From assembly GCF_022267325.1 (NCBI RefSeq), contig NZ_JAIZBG010000002.1:303501-367500 (forward strand): 64,000 nt of DNA. Reading direction: 5' to 3'. This stretch comes from Leptospira sanjuanensis. GTDB taxonomy: Bacteria > Spirochaetota > Leptospiria > Leptospirales > Leptospiraceae. The notes below the pieces were generated by a model. That model was not told the origin of the DNA. It saw only the letters and a list, made by a program, of their open reading frames with translations, and made no database searches. The position numbers were made by a program, and so were the translations under genes. Shown piece after piece: positions 54,323 to 64,000 of the stretch. Positions within the stretch are counted from its first letter, which is position 1. Every line of letters begins with the position of its first letter.

Positions 54323-55078
54323 GCCGTCGCAATGTAAATAATCAATTATAAATGGCTCAATAGAAATATCAATAATCCCTTTGGATCTATTGACTTCATA
54401 TTCTTTTCCAATGCCTATAATATATAAACGATTTTCATGAGTTGGAATATAAAAAATAGGTGCTCCACTCAAGCCGTTCAGTTCCGGTTGTAAATCGCCT
54501 TCCTCAGTTTTCCAAGGTAATGCAAACATGATTTTACCAGTTTCTGTTAATATTGGAGTAAGTTCGTGGCTAAAGGCCCTAACGTAAAGAAATTTGCTAT
54601 TTACGATAAATTCAGTTTTCGATGTAAGAAAGCCAGCGATAATAAATATACCAGCACCGAAGCTTCTGTGCTGGTATATAAAACTTTCATCAAAGCCGAT
54701 TATATTATCTGCATTTTTCTTCATAAATAATTTAGTTAATGTAATAATACAAAAATCAGGTTTAAACTGTCCTGAAATTTTACCTTCTACGTCGTACGAA
54801 AAATAAGGAAAATGTGCATCCCCTTCTATTGGAATAAACTCTTCTTTATGTGAAACATAAAATTCTGTTCCCTTCCCTTCGAAAACATGCCTTGCAGTGA
54901 CTAATTTTGATTTTTCTTTTTGGTGTATAATGAAACCACTGCCATGCAATTCGTATCTAAGTTTTTCCTTTTTGAAGATTGGAATTCCGGTGCAATGAAT
55001 CAAAGAAGCAAAGCTGCCATCATACTTTTTTTCTTTAAATTTGATTTTTTGCCTAATGAATTTTCCGAATTTTTTCAT
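54317..55078 (-). CDS. Trypsin-like serine protease-fold protein
   Basis: 253 residues. GSGFIIHQKEKSKLVTARHV carries the His, FKPDFCIITLTKLF the Asp, and LQPELNGLSGAPIFYIPTHE the Ser (GLSGAP). Same ending in DGV-stop, formed by the GTATAAC core, as its relative at 28370. No signal peptide. Protein identity is low enough that the two cassettes are old relatives, but the arm sequence next to the core (GCCGTCGC) is the same. Confidence 0.75.
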   Translation of the reverse strand: MKKFGKFIRQKIKFKEKKYDGSFASLIHCTGIPIFKKEKLRYELHGSGFIIHQKEKSKLVTARHVFEGKGTEFYVSHKEEFIPIEGDAHFPYFSYDVEGKISGQFKPDFCIITLTKLFMKKNADNIIGFDESFIYQHRSFGAGIFIIAGFLTSKTEFIVNSKFLYVRAFSHELTPILTETGKIMFALPWKTEEGDLQPELNGLSGAPIFYIPTHENRLYIIGIGKEYEVNRSKGIIDISIEPFIIDYLHCDGV

Positions 55079-55104
55079 AACTTAAAAAAGGTTTTTGCGA
55101 TGGC

Positions 55105-55255
55105 GTATAACGACGCATGATTGTCGAAGTTCCGCGCGTCCGAAGGACTTGGCGCGAGGCTTGCTTTGCAAGACGAGTGACAAAGCGGAATTTGGCGAAG
55201 CCCAAGCAAGGGTTGCGAAGCAATCCCGCAGCGCCGCGACAATTTTTAGTTATCT
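55105..55255 (-). repeat. attC-like site 55 (short, divergent)
   Basis: 151 bp, cores GTATAAC and GTTATCT; stem GATTGTCG/CGACAAT; right spacer TTTTTA as in site 42; GCGTCC..GGACTTGGCGC first hairpin. Ends the 6.2-kb body. The arm GCTGTGCCGCGCCCC matches the left flank of site 56, 6.2 kb away. Confidence 0.82.
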
Positions 55256-55274
55256 GCTGTGCCGCGCCCCGAAT

Positions 55275-55315
55275 GTCTAACCGAGCGAAGCCATGGAAGG
55301 CTGAGCCGGTTAGGG
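55275..55315. other. Miniature site-like hairpin inside body 55
   Basis: GTCTAAC and GTTAGGG flank a 27-bp interval; the arms CTAACCG and CGGTTAG pair and an inner AGCC..GGCT stem follows. It looks like a minimal attC, but the last base of the right core does not fit the consensus. Confidence 0.4.
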
Positions 55316-55357
55316 AACGCCAATAAAATTGCTGTTTAAGATTTAATATAGCATTGT

Positions 55358-55576
55358 TTAAATATCTAAAAGATCTTTGGGCTTAACCTTTAATCGTTTA
55401 GAAAGCTTGAAAATTGAGTTAGCAGTAAAATTAGCCCTGCCCGCTTCAATATCTTGTAAAGTTCTTACCGGAACGGCGTAATCACCTTCATCCATATTTT
55501 CCTGGGTAAGTCCCTTTTCCTTTCGTATTCTCTGAATATTCTTTCCGACTTTTATTAAAAATTCTTCGAAATCCAC
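55358..55576 (-). CDS. XRE-family HTH regulator
   Basis: 72 residues; VGKNIQRIRKEKGLTQENMD then VPVRTLQDIEAGRANFTANS is a complete helix-turn-helix. The GTG at 55576 is the start; no ATG fits. Divergent to the HTH gene at 55670, sharing the region with the CGGTATACCG operator. Probably the controller of this cassette's defence operon or of its neighbour. Confidence 0.75.
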   Translation of the reverse strand: MDFEEFLIKVGKNIQRIRKEKGLTQENMDEGDYAVPVRTLQDIEAGRANFTANSIFKLSKRLKVKPKDLLDI

Positions 55577-55579
55577 ACA

Positions 55580-55624
55580 CGGTATAATGCGGCATGGTTG
55601 ACAAAATGTGAACTCGGTATACCG
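55580..55624. promoter_or_regulatory. Divergent operator region between two HTH genes
   Basis: A perfect CGGTATACCG at 55615-55624 and a CGGTATA half-site at 55580-55586 lie between the two divergent regulators. Probable autoregulatory sites. Confidence 0.55.
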
Positions 55625-55669
55625 TGGGACATGTATTCTTTACAAATCTCTGCTCAATAAGGTTTCTTT

Positions 55670-55882
55670 ATGATGGGAAAATCTAAAAACAAGTCTCAAA
55701 GTATTGTCCGAAAATGGCCTAAATCGGAGATCATAAGAAGAATTTCCGAGGAAGAAAGGAAAGCATTCTATCATCAGCTAAAAATCGCGAGACTAGAAGC
55801 TAATCTTACCCAAGCGCAGGTTGCAAAGATGATTAAAAGGAGCAGAAGTCAGGTTTCAAAGATAGAATCAGGGAAATGTAGA
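55670..55882 (+). pseudogene. XRE-family HTH gene, 5' part, interrupted by IS66
   Basis: The plus-strand frame starting MMGKSKNKSQSIVRKWPKSE contains ARLEANLTQAQVAKMIKRSR and SQVSKIESGKCR, a helix-turn-helix. At 55883 the IS66 left end begins and adds only VSA before a stop. Removing the element and one target repeat joins it in frame to 58205-58300. One of the very few plus-strand genes in the window, and divergent to the HTH gene at 55358. Confidence 0.85.
55875..55882. repeat. 8-bp target-site duplication, left copy
   Basis: AATGTAGA, repeated exactly at 58197-58204. IS66 elements make 8-bp duplications. Confidence 0.92.
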
Positions 55883-55938
55883 GTAAGCGCCTAAACAACC
55901 GCACCTTTTTCTAATCGTATAAATGTTGTAAACTGTCT

Positions 55939-56219
55939 TTGATGAAAAAAACGAAAATAGATTGGCCCAAAGAGTTTGATGACTTTTCAAAGAGTGGACT
56001 TTCCCAGCCTCAGTATTGTAAAGAAAGACACCTCAAATACACGACGTTTCGATATCATTGGGAGAGACGTTCTAAGCATTCAGAGAAGAACGACTTTGTA
56101 GAAATTCCTCCTTCCTCGACAAATTCTCAGTCATTGGTAGAAGCCGAATTTTTGACCCTAAAGATAGATACGTCGGGGAAGGCATCGCTCCAAGTAAACG
56201 TTCAGTTTAGTTTAGGACG

Positions 56220-56229
<10 letters not shown>
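55939..56229 (+). CDS. tnpA: IS66 accessory protein TnpA
   Basis: 96 residues; WPKEFDDFSKSGLSQPQYCK then ERHLKYTTFRYHWERRSKHS is the IS66 TnpA helix-turn-helix. Its end overlaps the start of tnpB. An accessory protein needed for IS66 transposition. Confidence 0.88.
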
Positions 56230-56570
<341 letters not shown>

Positions 56571-56610
56571 TGTTTGACTCAAGAAAAGAAAGTATTAAGA
56601 CTGAATCCGA

Positions 56611-58188
<1,578 letters not shown>

Positions 58189-58196
58189 GCGGTTAC

Positions 58197-58300
58197 AATG
58201 TAGATTATACATGGATGAGTTTTTAAAGTTTATGAAGATTTATAAGAAGTCTCCTTTCTTCTTTTACTCCGTATTTACGACAAATGAAGTTATTAAATAG
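58197..58300 (+). pseudogene. XRE-family HTH gene, 3' part after IS66
   Basis: After the right copy of AATGTAGA the frame continues LYMDEFLKFMKIYKKSPFFF and YSVFTTNEVIK to the TAG at 58300. With the element removed it follows ESGKCR in frame, giving an uninterrupted HTH protein of about 105 residues. Confidence 0.85.
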
Positions 58301-58309
58301 CAGAAGAGA

Positions 58310-58346
58310 GCCCGAGTAAAATCTGCGAAGCAGTTTTAACGAGGGC
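58310..58346. terminator. Hairpin with GAA triloop, tandem 1
   Basis: GCCC..TAAAA..CTGC-gaa-GCAG..TTTTA..GGGC. Lies between the converging HTH gene (+) and OLD gene (-); a bidirectional terminator or structured element. Confidence 0.5.
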
Positions 58347-58366
58347 AATTAGAACAAACTAAGCCA

Positions 58367-58406
58367 AGATTCTGCGACCCGATCGCGAAGCGTTCGGGGT
58401 GAATCT
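58367..58406. terminator. Hairpin with GAA triloop, tandem 2
   Basis: AGATTC..ACCCGA-t-CGC-gaa-GCG-t-TCGGGGT..GAATCT. Second of three hairpins in 113 bp, with the same C(GAA)G loop as hairpin 1. Confidence 0.5.
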
Positions 58407-58422
58407 GGTTCGTATGAACCAG
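58405..58422. terminator. Hairpin, tandem 3
   Basis: CTGGTTC-gtat-GAACCAG, directly upstream (plus strand) of the OLD stop codon at 58438. Confidence 0.45.
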
Positions 58423-58437
58423 GATAAACCCAGAAGA

Positions 58438-60396
58438 CTACAAAAGACTATTGAGAACATTTAAGCATTTACTAAATCTTTCAATAGTATTCATATCAAG
58501 CTCATCATTAAATTTTGATACATTTTCAAGAAAATATCGTGCTGGTCGGTAATGATTAAAGCTGACGCCATTTTTCAGTGGCTTTTGTTTAAAGTATTCT
58601 TCTAGCTTTGCAGTAATTCTTGGTAAAGCGCCATTTAGTTCTTCCAACACAATCGGAAGTTGAAGTTCAGTAGCAAATTCTTCATTCACCAACCGAATAT
58701 AAAAACCTGGGTCAAACATATCTTCAATATCAGCCTCTGTTGCACTAACAAAGTCTACAAATGTTACAACCTGTTTTTGTTTTAATAACTTTCTTTTATA
58801 TAGATTTTCAATTGTTTGCTGATCTTTCTTCTGATAATCCATTAAGACAGCTATATTAAGATCTTTCTGCGCTCCTAAAAGTGCAACAAAAGTCGGAATT
58901 TTATCAGCACCGCCTACAGGAGTAATAACCCAACGCTGATCTAAGCCATTCTTTTTTTTCAATTCTAAAATTATACTTATTCCTTGAATAAATAAAAGAT
59001 CTGAAACGCCTTCAACGACTAAGCTATTCGGTCCAACAAATAAAGTTTGGCTAAGTTCATACCCTAAAGCTCCTTGTAACGGGAATAAACTATCTCCACT
59101 TGCCTCTAGAACATCTGAAATAATCTTTGTTCCATCTTGACTTATAGGAAGATCTTCATCTGAGGTAATAGAATTATCTTGAACAATGCGGATTCTATCG
59201 AATTGCTTTGGGTTAACCATAAATGGAGAGTGAGTAGAATAGATCAGTTGATGCTTATCCTTCAATTCAGACTCAAAATAGTTTAATAAGTCCTCTTGCG
59301 CTTTTGCATGGAGGAATAACCCTGGTTCATCTAATAACAATATAAGCGGACTGTCTTTTTGCTTTAAATCTGAATACCACGCAAGAAAAGAAAAAAACCA
59401 AACAAACCCTCGTGATCTTGTTTCTAAACCAGTACTTACCCAATGCTTACTATCATATACTTCAGCCCAAATATTCGTTCCTGATCTCATTCCCTCTGGA
59501 TCTTGAGGTTGCGCTGGTCTAACATCAAATCTCATTTGAAGATGCTTATTTTGAGACCAATATTTAACTATTTGTTTAGTGAGATGATTCCCTGCCCCTT
59601 CTAATCGATTTTTCAACTCTTGAGTTCTTCCCGGATTCAGAAGTTCATCAAGTTTGAGTCGAGATAAGTTCACAAGACCTATCAGTGGATAATCTGGGCT
59701 TTGCAAGGTATTCGTTTCAAGTCTATGTTTCAATTGCTCTATATTATCTCGACCGCGCATTTGATGATATTCATCAAAGTATAAGAACTGAGGAACCCTT
59801 GGTCTCAACAATTGATTGTATGCGTAATGTGAAAAACCTTCCTTCATTGCCGCAACTTTCTTTTCAAGCTTTGCAACAGCTTCCGTCTTTTCAACACTTG
59901 ATATTAAAGATAACACATCCTCTGCGTCTTCACTATTAATAATTTTTTCCTTAAAATCTGGAAGCAATTCAATCCCAGAGCATAGAAACTCTAAAGATTT
60001 TTTTATATCAATCTCAAAGACAAATGTGCGTACGTTACTATATCCTTTTGAAAGTTTAAGCTCCTTTGTTATAATACAATTTTTTCCAAAAACTTTAGTT
60101 AATTCGGAGATGTCTGAATCTTCTAATTCAAAGATTGCATCGACGACTGTCACATGACTCTTTTTTCCATTTTGAACAGATTGACGATAGTCTTCTACAT
60201 CTCTACGCGGATAATCATCAGTAATGCTAAATTCTCCCAATTTAGCTTCTACAGGATTCAACCGACGAAGGGCTTCTAAAACGGCGGTCTTCCCTGCTTC
60301 ATTTTTACCAACAAGACAAGTAATATCACCGATTGAAAATTCGTTAGAATCTCGAATGCTATGAAAATCTGATATTTTAACTTTTTTTAAAATCAT
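58438..60396 (-). CDS. OLD-family ATP-dependent nuclease
   Basis: 652 residues. CLVGKNEAGKTAVLEALRRL is the Walker A of an ABC-type ATPase with an N-terminal AAA_15/OLD fold; PLILLLDEPGLFLHAKAQED is Walker B; a TOPRIM domain follows (SLVVEGVSDLLFI, VLMDYQKKDQ). This is the architecture of OLD nucleases, of which GajA of Gabija is one. No UvrD-like GajB is present; instead it follows an unknown 321-residue protein by 12 bp. Probably phage defence. Confidence 0.88.
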   Translation of the reverse strand: MILKKVKISDFHSIRDSNEFSIGDITCLVGKNEAGKTAVLEALRRLNPVEAKLGEFSITDDYPRRDVEDYRQSVQNGKKSHVTVVDAIFELEDSDISELTKVFGKNCIITKELKLSKGYSNVRTFVFEIDIKKSLEFLCSGIELLPDFKEKIINSEDAEDVLSLISSVEKTEAVAKLEKKVAAMKEGFSHYAYNQLLRPRVPQFLYFDEYHQMRGRDNIEQLKHRLETNTLQSPDYPLIGLVNLSRLKLDELLNPGRTQELKNRLEGAGNHLTKQIVKYWSQNKHLQMRFDVRPAQPQDPEGMRSGTNIWAEVYDSKHWVSTGLETRSRGFVWFFSFLAWYSDLKQKDSPLILLLDEPGLFLHAKAQEDLLNYFESELKDKHQLIYSTHSPFMVNPKQFDRIRIVQDNSITSDEDLPISQDGTKIISDVLEASGDSLFPLQGALGYELSQTLFVGPNSLVVEGVSDLLFIQGISIILELKKKNGLDQRWVITPVGGADKIPTFVALLGAQKDLNIAVLMDYQKKDQQTIENLYKRKLLKQKQVVTFVDFVSATEADIEDMFDPGFYIRLVNEEFATELQLPIVLEELNGALPRITAKLEEYFKQKPLKNGVSFNHYRPARYFLENVSKFNDELDMNTIERFSKCLNVLNSLL

Positions 60397-60408
60397 ATTT
60401 AGTTCTTC

Positions 60409-61374
60409 CTAAAATAGTTTCCCTTTAAATTGCGTTGTAACTCCATCACCTGTAGCAATTTCTGAAGATACTGCCATTTTACTCGGGGTAGCTGCTTTCT
60501 TCAGACCTGGATATTCAAGAATTATTTCAAAATCTTCATGTGATCCGCTATGTTCAATTGTAGGAAATGGCAATGTTTGCTCAGACGGCAACACAATCTG
60601 TTTTAAGCTAGATATAGTCTTAATGACACATTGTAATTTATTTTCTGAATTCTCTATTGCAGTAAATGAATCATTTACAATATAATTTTTTTCTTTATGC
60701 AATACTAATTTTATGGCTTCTGATAAATGATATCCGGTATCGTATATCTCATATAATATTAGCGAAATCTCTCTATTCAAAGAAACAGGACTTCCGTTAT
60801 TTATTTCGTTATATGGACCAATCGCATTGCCATCGCCCTTTCCATGCAGTATATATCCTAAAATCAAATCATCTTTATTTTTCCAAATGCTTGCCATGAG
60901 TCTTGCTTGATTATGCTTTATTTTATTTACATAATCTGCAACATGCTGTCGACTTTTCTGAATTGAATTTTTGAAGTATTTAATGCCTGGACAAGAAACT
61001 GATTCTAACCACTTATCTGCAAATATATTCTTTTTAGAAGCTCTTGTGAATGAGTAAAAAGTTTTTAGAATAGAATAACAATCATCGTAGTGAGATTGCA
61101 TCAGATGAAGCAGGTTTGATAAAGAAGATATAATAGATTCCTTTAATGGGGAATTTAGTTTAGCATCCTTTCTCTCTTCAATTAGATTCTGATAGTCAGT
61201 CACTATTTTTTCTAATTCTTCAAATAAGGAGAAAAGAGAAGTATTATATATCCCTAAAGGATGTCTTAAACTGTGTTCTTGATGTTTAAATATAGAATCA
61301 TCTAACTGTTTTAATGTATTATATGCAAATGGAAAACAATTTCCTCGTTTTTTCTTTTCAATATGAAATTTCAT
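60409..61374 (-). CDS. Unknown partner of the OLD nuclease
   Basis: 321 residues, largely helical. NKIKHNQARLMASIWKNKDD in the middle resembles helical RNase or HEPN-like segments only vaguely; the C-terminal 60 residues (EIILEYPGLKKAATPSKMAV) are different in composition. First gene of a two-gene operon with the OLD protein. Not recognised as any named system; its constant pairing would define a new OLD-based defence type. Confidence 0.6.
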   Translation of the reverse strand: MKFHIEKKKRGNCFPFAYNTLKQLDDSIFKHQEHSLRHPLGIYNTSLFSLFEELEKIVTDYQNLIEERKDAKLNSPLKESIISSLSNLLHLMQSHYDDCYSILKTFYSFTRASKKNIFADKWLESVSCPGIKYFKNSIQKSRQHVADYVNKIKHNQARLMASIWKNKDDLILGYILHGKGDGNAIGPYNEINNGSPVSLNREISLILYEIYDTGYHLSEAIKLVLHKEKNYIVNDSFTAIENSENKLQCVIKTISSLKQIVLPSEQTLPFPTIEHSGSHEDFEIILEYPGLKKAATPSKMAVSSEIATGDGVTTQFKGKLF

Positions 61375-61449
61375 TTTATACTCCTATTGTAAATAGATAA
61401 CACCTGCCATGGACGGCAGGCGTTCAAATTGGAAGGGGCGCGGCATGGC
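61375..61449. other. Upstream end of body 55 with hairpin and long arm
   Basis: Contains CCTGCC-atggac-GGCAGG and the arm GGGGCGCGGCATGGC, which is the inverted complement of GCTGTGCCGCGCCCC at the other end of the body. It carries the promoter of the OLD operon. Confidence 0.5.
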
Positions 61450-61629
61450 AGATAACGAAAGAGTCTCCTCGACGTTGCGTCCGCAAGCGCTTATGCGCGA
61501 TGCGGTTGGCACGAGGTTCGAGCGACCTTAGTCGCGTCCCGCGAACCGAAGTGGCAAAGCAATGTGGCTTTAGCCCGTAGTGAGGATCGCATTAGCGATT
61601 CCGAACGAAGCGAGGAGACGAAGTTAGAC
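61450..61629 (-). repeat. attC-like site 56 (family A)
   Basis: 180 bp, cores AGATAAC and GTTAGAC; first hairpin CCGC..GCGG; GGC-TTTA-GCC third. Ends the same body as site 52 but differs from it in hairpins 1 and 2. Confidence 0.85.
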
Positions 61630-61646
61630 GGCGTCTGCTTTTAATC

Positions 61647-61928
61647 TCATGCAATATTCTTGCGAGATTTAACCTTTACTTCTAAATCTAATGCGTGACA
61701 AACTTTCAAAAAAGTAGCAAGATTACAATTCACACCGTTTTCAATTTTCGAAAGTTGTTGTTGAGTTACATGAGCCATCTTTGCAAGTTCTGATTGAGAT
61801 AGACCCTTTTTTTCTCGTAACTCATGTAGTTCTATAGATAAATTTATAAGTTCTTTTTCTTCTTGGAACTTTTCTTTGAATTTCTCGTTTTTAATTTTAG
61901 TTTTTAAATGTGTTTTGAATGATTTCAT
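61647..61928 (-). CDS. XRE-family HTH antitoxin (copy of 52480)
   Basis: 93 residues, identical protein to 52480-52761. HTH intact, toxin frameshifted. Confidence 0.88.
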   Translation of the reverse strand: MKSFKTHLKTKIKNEKFKEKFQEEKELINLSIELHELREKKGLSQSELAKMAHVTQQQLSKIENGVNCNLATFLKVCHALDLEVKVKSRKNIA

Positions 61929-62309
61929 GATAATAACTTCCCAATTTCTTTTTCCGGATATTTCTTCAGAAACTTTTCCCTTCTCTTTATAGCTTTATCC
62001 ATTTCAGACTTCGGAACCTTGTCAGAGCGCTTAATAAAATAATTTGTTAGTATAACGTAGTCTTTATAACAAAAAAAAGTATAAAATACGAACCTGATCT
62101 CCCGAAAGTTTAATTCGCAATTCATGAATTACATCTTTTAAAATATCTGCGTAAGGCCTTGGTAAATTTGGACCTAATTCTTCAAGTTTATCGATCCAAG
62201 CTAATATCTTCGCTTGATTTCGTTCATCTTTTGAATTGATAGAAGTTTCGATCTCGCTTTCTTCGTTCTCTGATTCCGAATAATAGTAGGCTTTCCATTT
62301 TCTCGCCAC
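61925..62309 (-). pseudogene. RelE/HigB-like toxin, frameshifted at a T8 run (copy 2)
   Basis: Same two fragments and the same T8 run (62071-62078) as the copy at 52758, so the frameshift predates duplication or is maintained. Confidence 0.85.
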
Positions 62310-62409
62310 AAATCATATTACATCATATATGACGTATTGTCAATTCCAAAAATAAACAAAACTCGCTTAAATATCAAACTACGTTGCAATATTCATTTTT
62401 AGCAGATGC

Positions 62410-62593
<184 letters not shown>

Positions 62594-62607
62594 GCCGTAA
62601 TGCTTCG

Positions 62608-63021
62608 TTATTTCGGCACAAACGGGCTTTCAATAAAACTATCATTTAATTTCGTTATATTAATACCAAGATTACTTGCCATATGCTTAATGAGGCTAAT
62701 AATGTTGTCAATTAGTCGACCTTGTAATTGTAATTCATCATGCAATTTTTTTAAGCAATTTAGAATTTCTTTTGAATCGTGAAAAATAATAAATACTTCA
62801 TTTAATGCTGCAAAAAATTCTTTATTATCATTTGTAATAGATCCGGAAGATAGGAGGAAAAAACGAAACTTCACAATATTTCGCAAAACATCTAATTTCA
62901 ATTTTCGAGTTTCTAATCTTCGAAAATAATAATTTGAAATCAAAACGCCGATTAAACCCGAAATCAAAGAGCTAAATAAAGTAAAAAAAATATAAAATGT
63001 CTTTTCAGAAAAATCTATCAT
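62608..63021 (-). CDS. Membrane-anchored helical protein, unknown
   Basis: 137 residues; an N-terminal hydrophobic segment (FYIFFTLFSSLISGLIGVLI) followed by a helical cytoplasmic domain. Follows the nuclease-like gene at 63023 by one base, so the two are a pair. Not recognised. Confidence 0.5.
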   Translation of the reverse strand: MIDFSEKTFYIFFTLFSSLISGLIGVLISNYYFRRLETRKLKLDVLRNIVKFRFFLLSSGSITNDNKEFFAALNEVFIIFHDSKEILNCLKKLHDELQLQGRLIDNIISLIKHMASNLGINITKLNDSFIESPFVPK

Positions 63022-63022
63022 A

Positions 63023-63466
63023 TCACTTAACTTCCTTTATTTTTTCTTTAAGTGGGACTTGAAGCATTATTTTACTTAGCTGGTTAATCGAAATTGAATA
63101 ATATCCATACTTTGGAATTTTTCGGTTTTTAATCAGATCCCAAACTCTAACACCTTTCCCATTATAAATCTCATGAAATTCTCCATTGTCTTCCAATTTA
63201 AGCACAATCAAGTGCTTTGGTTTATGCGCAATTACTATTGATTTCCTTTGAGTTGTCTTAACTTGAACTAATTTATTACCTTTTTGGCAATCATGCGTTT
63301 TAGTCCCACTTTTCAAAGGTGTTAGTCCATATTTATATTCTGCATAAACTTCTCCAATACTCCCTATAAGTATGCCATCTAAAGTAAATTTTTTTCCCGG
63401 ATGATCGATCTGTAAAGATCTGACAATTTTTTTTAGAGCAATGATTTGATTGGGTAAATTATCCAA
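63023..63466 (-). CDS. Putative PD-(D/E)xK nuclease-fold protein
   Basis: 147 residues; IGSIGEVYAEYKYGLTPLKS, then HDCQKGNKLVQVKTTQRKSI. The E...D...xQxKT arrangement is that of the PD-(D/E)xK core in the DUF6998-like group. Paired with a membrane protein downstream (62608). Function may be restriction-like; unproven. Confidence 0.62.
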   Translation of the reverse strand: MDNLPNQIIALKKIVRSLQIDHPGKKFTLDGILIGSIGEVYAEYKYGLTPLKSGTKTHDCQKGNKLVQVKTTQRKSIVIAHKPKHLIVLKLEDNGEFHEIYNGKGVRVWDLIKNRKIPKYGYYSISINQLSKIMLQVPLKEKIKEVK

Positions 63467-63491
63467 AAACTGAGTTCCTTATGCATTATGG

Positions 63492-63678
<187 letters not shown>

Positions 63679-63706
63679 GGCGTAATCTCGTTTTCTTACT
63701 TCTAAC

Positions 63707-64000
63707 CTAATCCTTTCTCAAATCATTAGAAGCTTCCATTTTCTTTTCACCTGTATTGATTATTAAAGCAAAAAACTTATCAGATGAAAGCCCCGCTATT
63801 AGTGATAAAAATGCTAAGCTATAAGGATTGAAAAATCCGGGATCAAATGAAGAATTCAAAAACAGTATTGCCTTACCACCAATAATCGCAATATATGCAG
63901 CAAATCCTGTTAAGAAGCCGAGAACCGCATTTGATAAGTTAATACTTTGCTGCTTACGAAAACTATGTATAAAAGTGCCTACGATAGCAGATGATATCAT
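63707..64000 (-). CDS. Membrane coiled-coil protein (copy 2, 5' end beyond the window)
   Basis: The last 97 codons match the C-terminus of the protein at 4861-5700 residue for residue (MISSAIVGTFIHSFRKQQSI onward), with three membrane segments and the charged tail. The gene continues upstream past 64000. It is part of body 58, a second copy of body 5. Confidence 0.7.
   Translation of the reverse strand: MISSAIVGTFIHSFRKQQSINLSNAVLGFLTGFAAYIAIIGGKAILFLNSSFDPGFFNPYSLAFLSLIAGLSSDKFFALIINTGEKKMEASNDLRKD

Noticed and set aside
58438..61374. Gabija system
   Set aside because: The OLD protein resembles GajA in layout, but the companion is not a UvrD-like helicase and comes before and not after it.

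Overview
The window looks like chromosomal DNA of a Leptospira species. The evidence is AT-rich coding sequence, a ChpI-type antitoxin at the left edge that resembles the Leptospira ChpIK system, and an IS66-type element. The species is not determined.

Almost the whole window is one giant integron-like cassette array. Fifty-eight GC-rich, strongly structured sites recur about every 1.1 kb, all in the same orientation. Most are 172-189 bp, three are short divergent versions (123, 151 and 153 bp) and one is truncated. Each site runs from an RYYYAAC-like core to a GTTRRRY-like core. Between them lie 57 complete AT-rich bodies, each with one or two genes, and nearly all genes are on the minus strand. 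Each body ends against a site just after its stop codon and has roughly 50-150 bp of upstream DNA, often with its own TTGACA-type promoter and a palindromic operator. No integrase gene is in the window. By integron logic (attC at the 3' end of each cassette) an attI/intI platform would lie to the right, beyond 64000.

Contents. About 29 type II toxin-antitoxin loci: ChpI, BrnTA, VapBC with several antitoxin types, MazEF, HigBA, HicAB, a broken Doc, HTH/RelE-like, YafQ-DinJ and HepT-MntA. Probable defence or nuclease cassettes: two Shedu-like proteins, several HEPN proteins, four HNH proteins including one with a DGQHK motif, a nuclease-methyltransferase fusion, two trypsin-like proteases, PD-(D/E)xK proteins, a DnaQ-type exonuclease, and an OLD-family ATPase/TOPRIM nuclease with an unknown partner. 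Others: a voltage-gated K+ channel, an exported alpha/beta hydrolase, membrane coiled-coil proteins and unknowns. An IS66-family element with a perfect 8-bp target duplication (55883-58196) interrupts an HTH gene inside the one very large (6.2 kb) cassette.

Four structural observations stand out. (1) In all 56 bodies with both ends visible, the two ends are inverted complements extending about 8-15 nt beyond the core, with a nearly fixed G/A difference four (sometimes five) nt past the core; this is a G.T wobble on the plus strand and an A.C mismatch on the minus strand. (2) The sites form a multi-hairpin fold with compensatory changes, and C(GNA)G triloops and tandem G.A pairs favour folding of the plus strand, the bottom strand relative to the genes. 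(3) Six cassette bodies are present in two copies, identical or nearly so, yet their flanking sites differ on both sides wherever both can be seen; conversely, sites 24 and 41 are essentially identical but flank unrelated bodies. Site and body are therefore uncoupled. (4) Several sites are chimeric, with a left stem half of one family and a right half of another.

In the entries, 'body n' means the DNA between site n and site n+1; its genes end next to site n.
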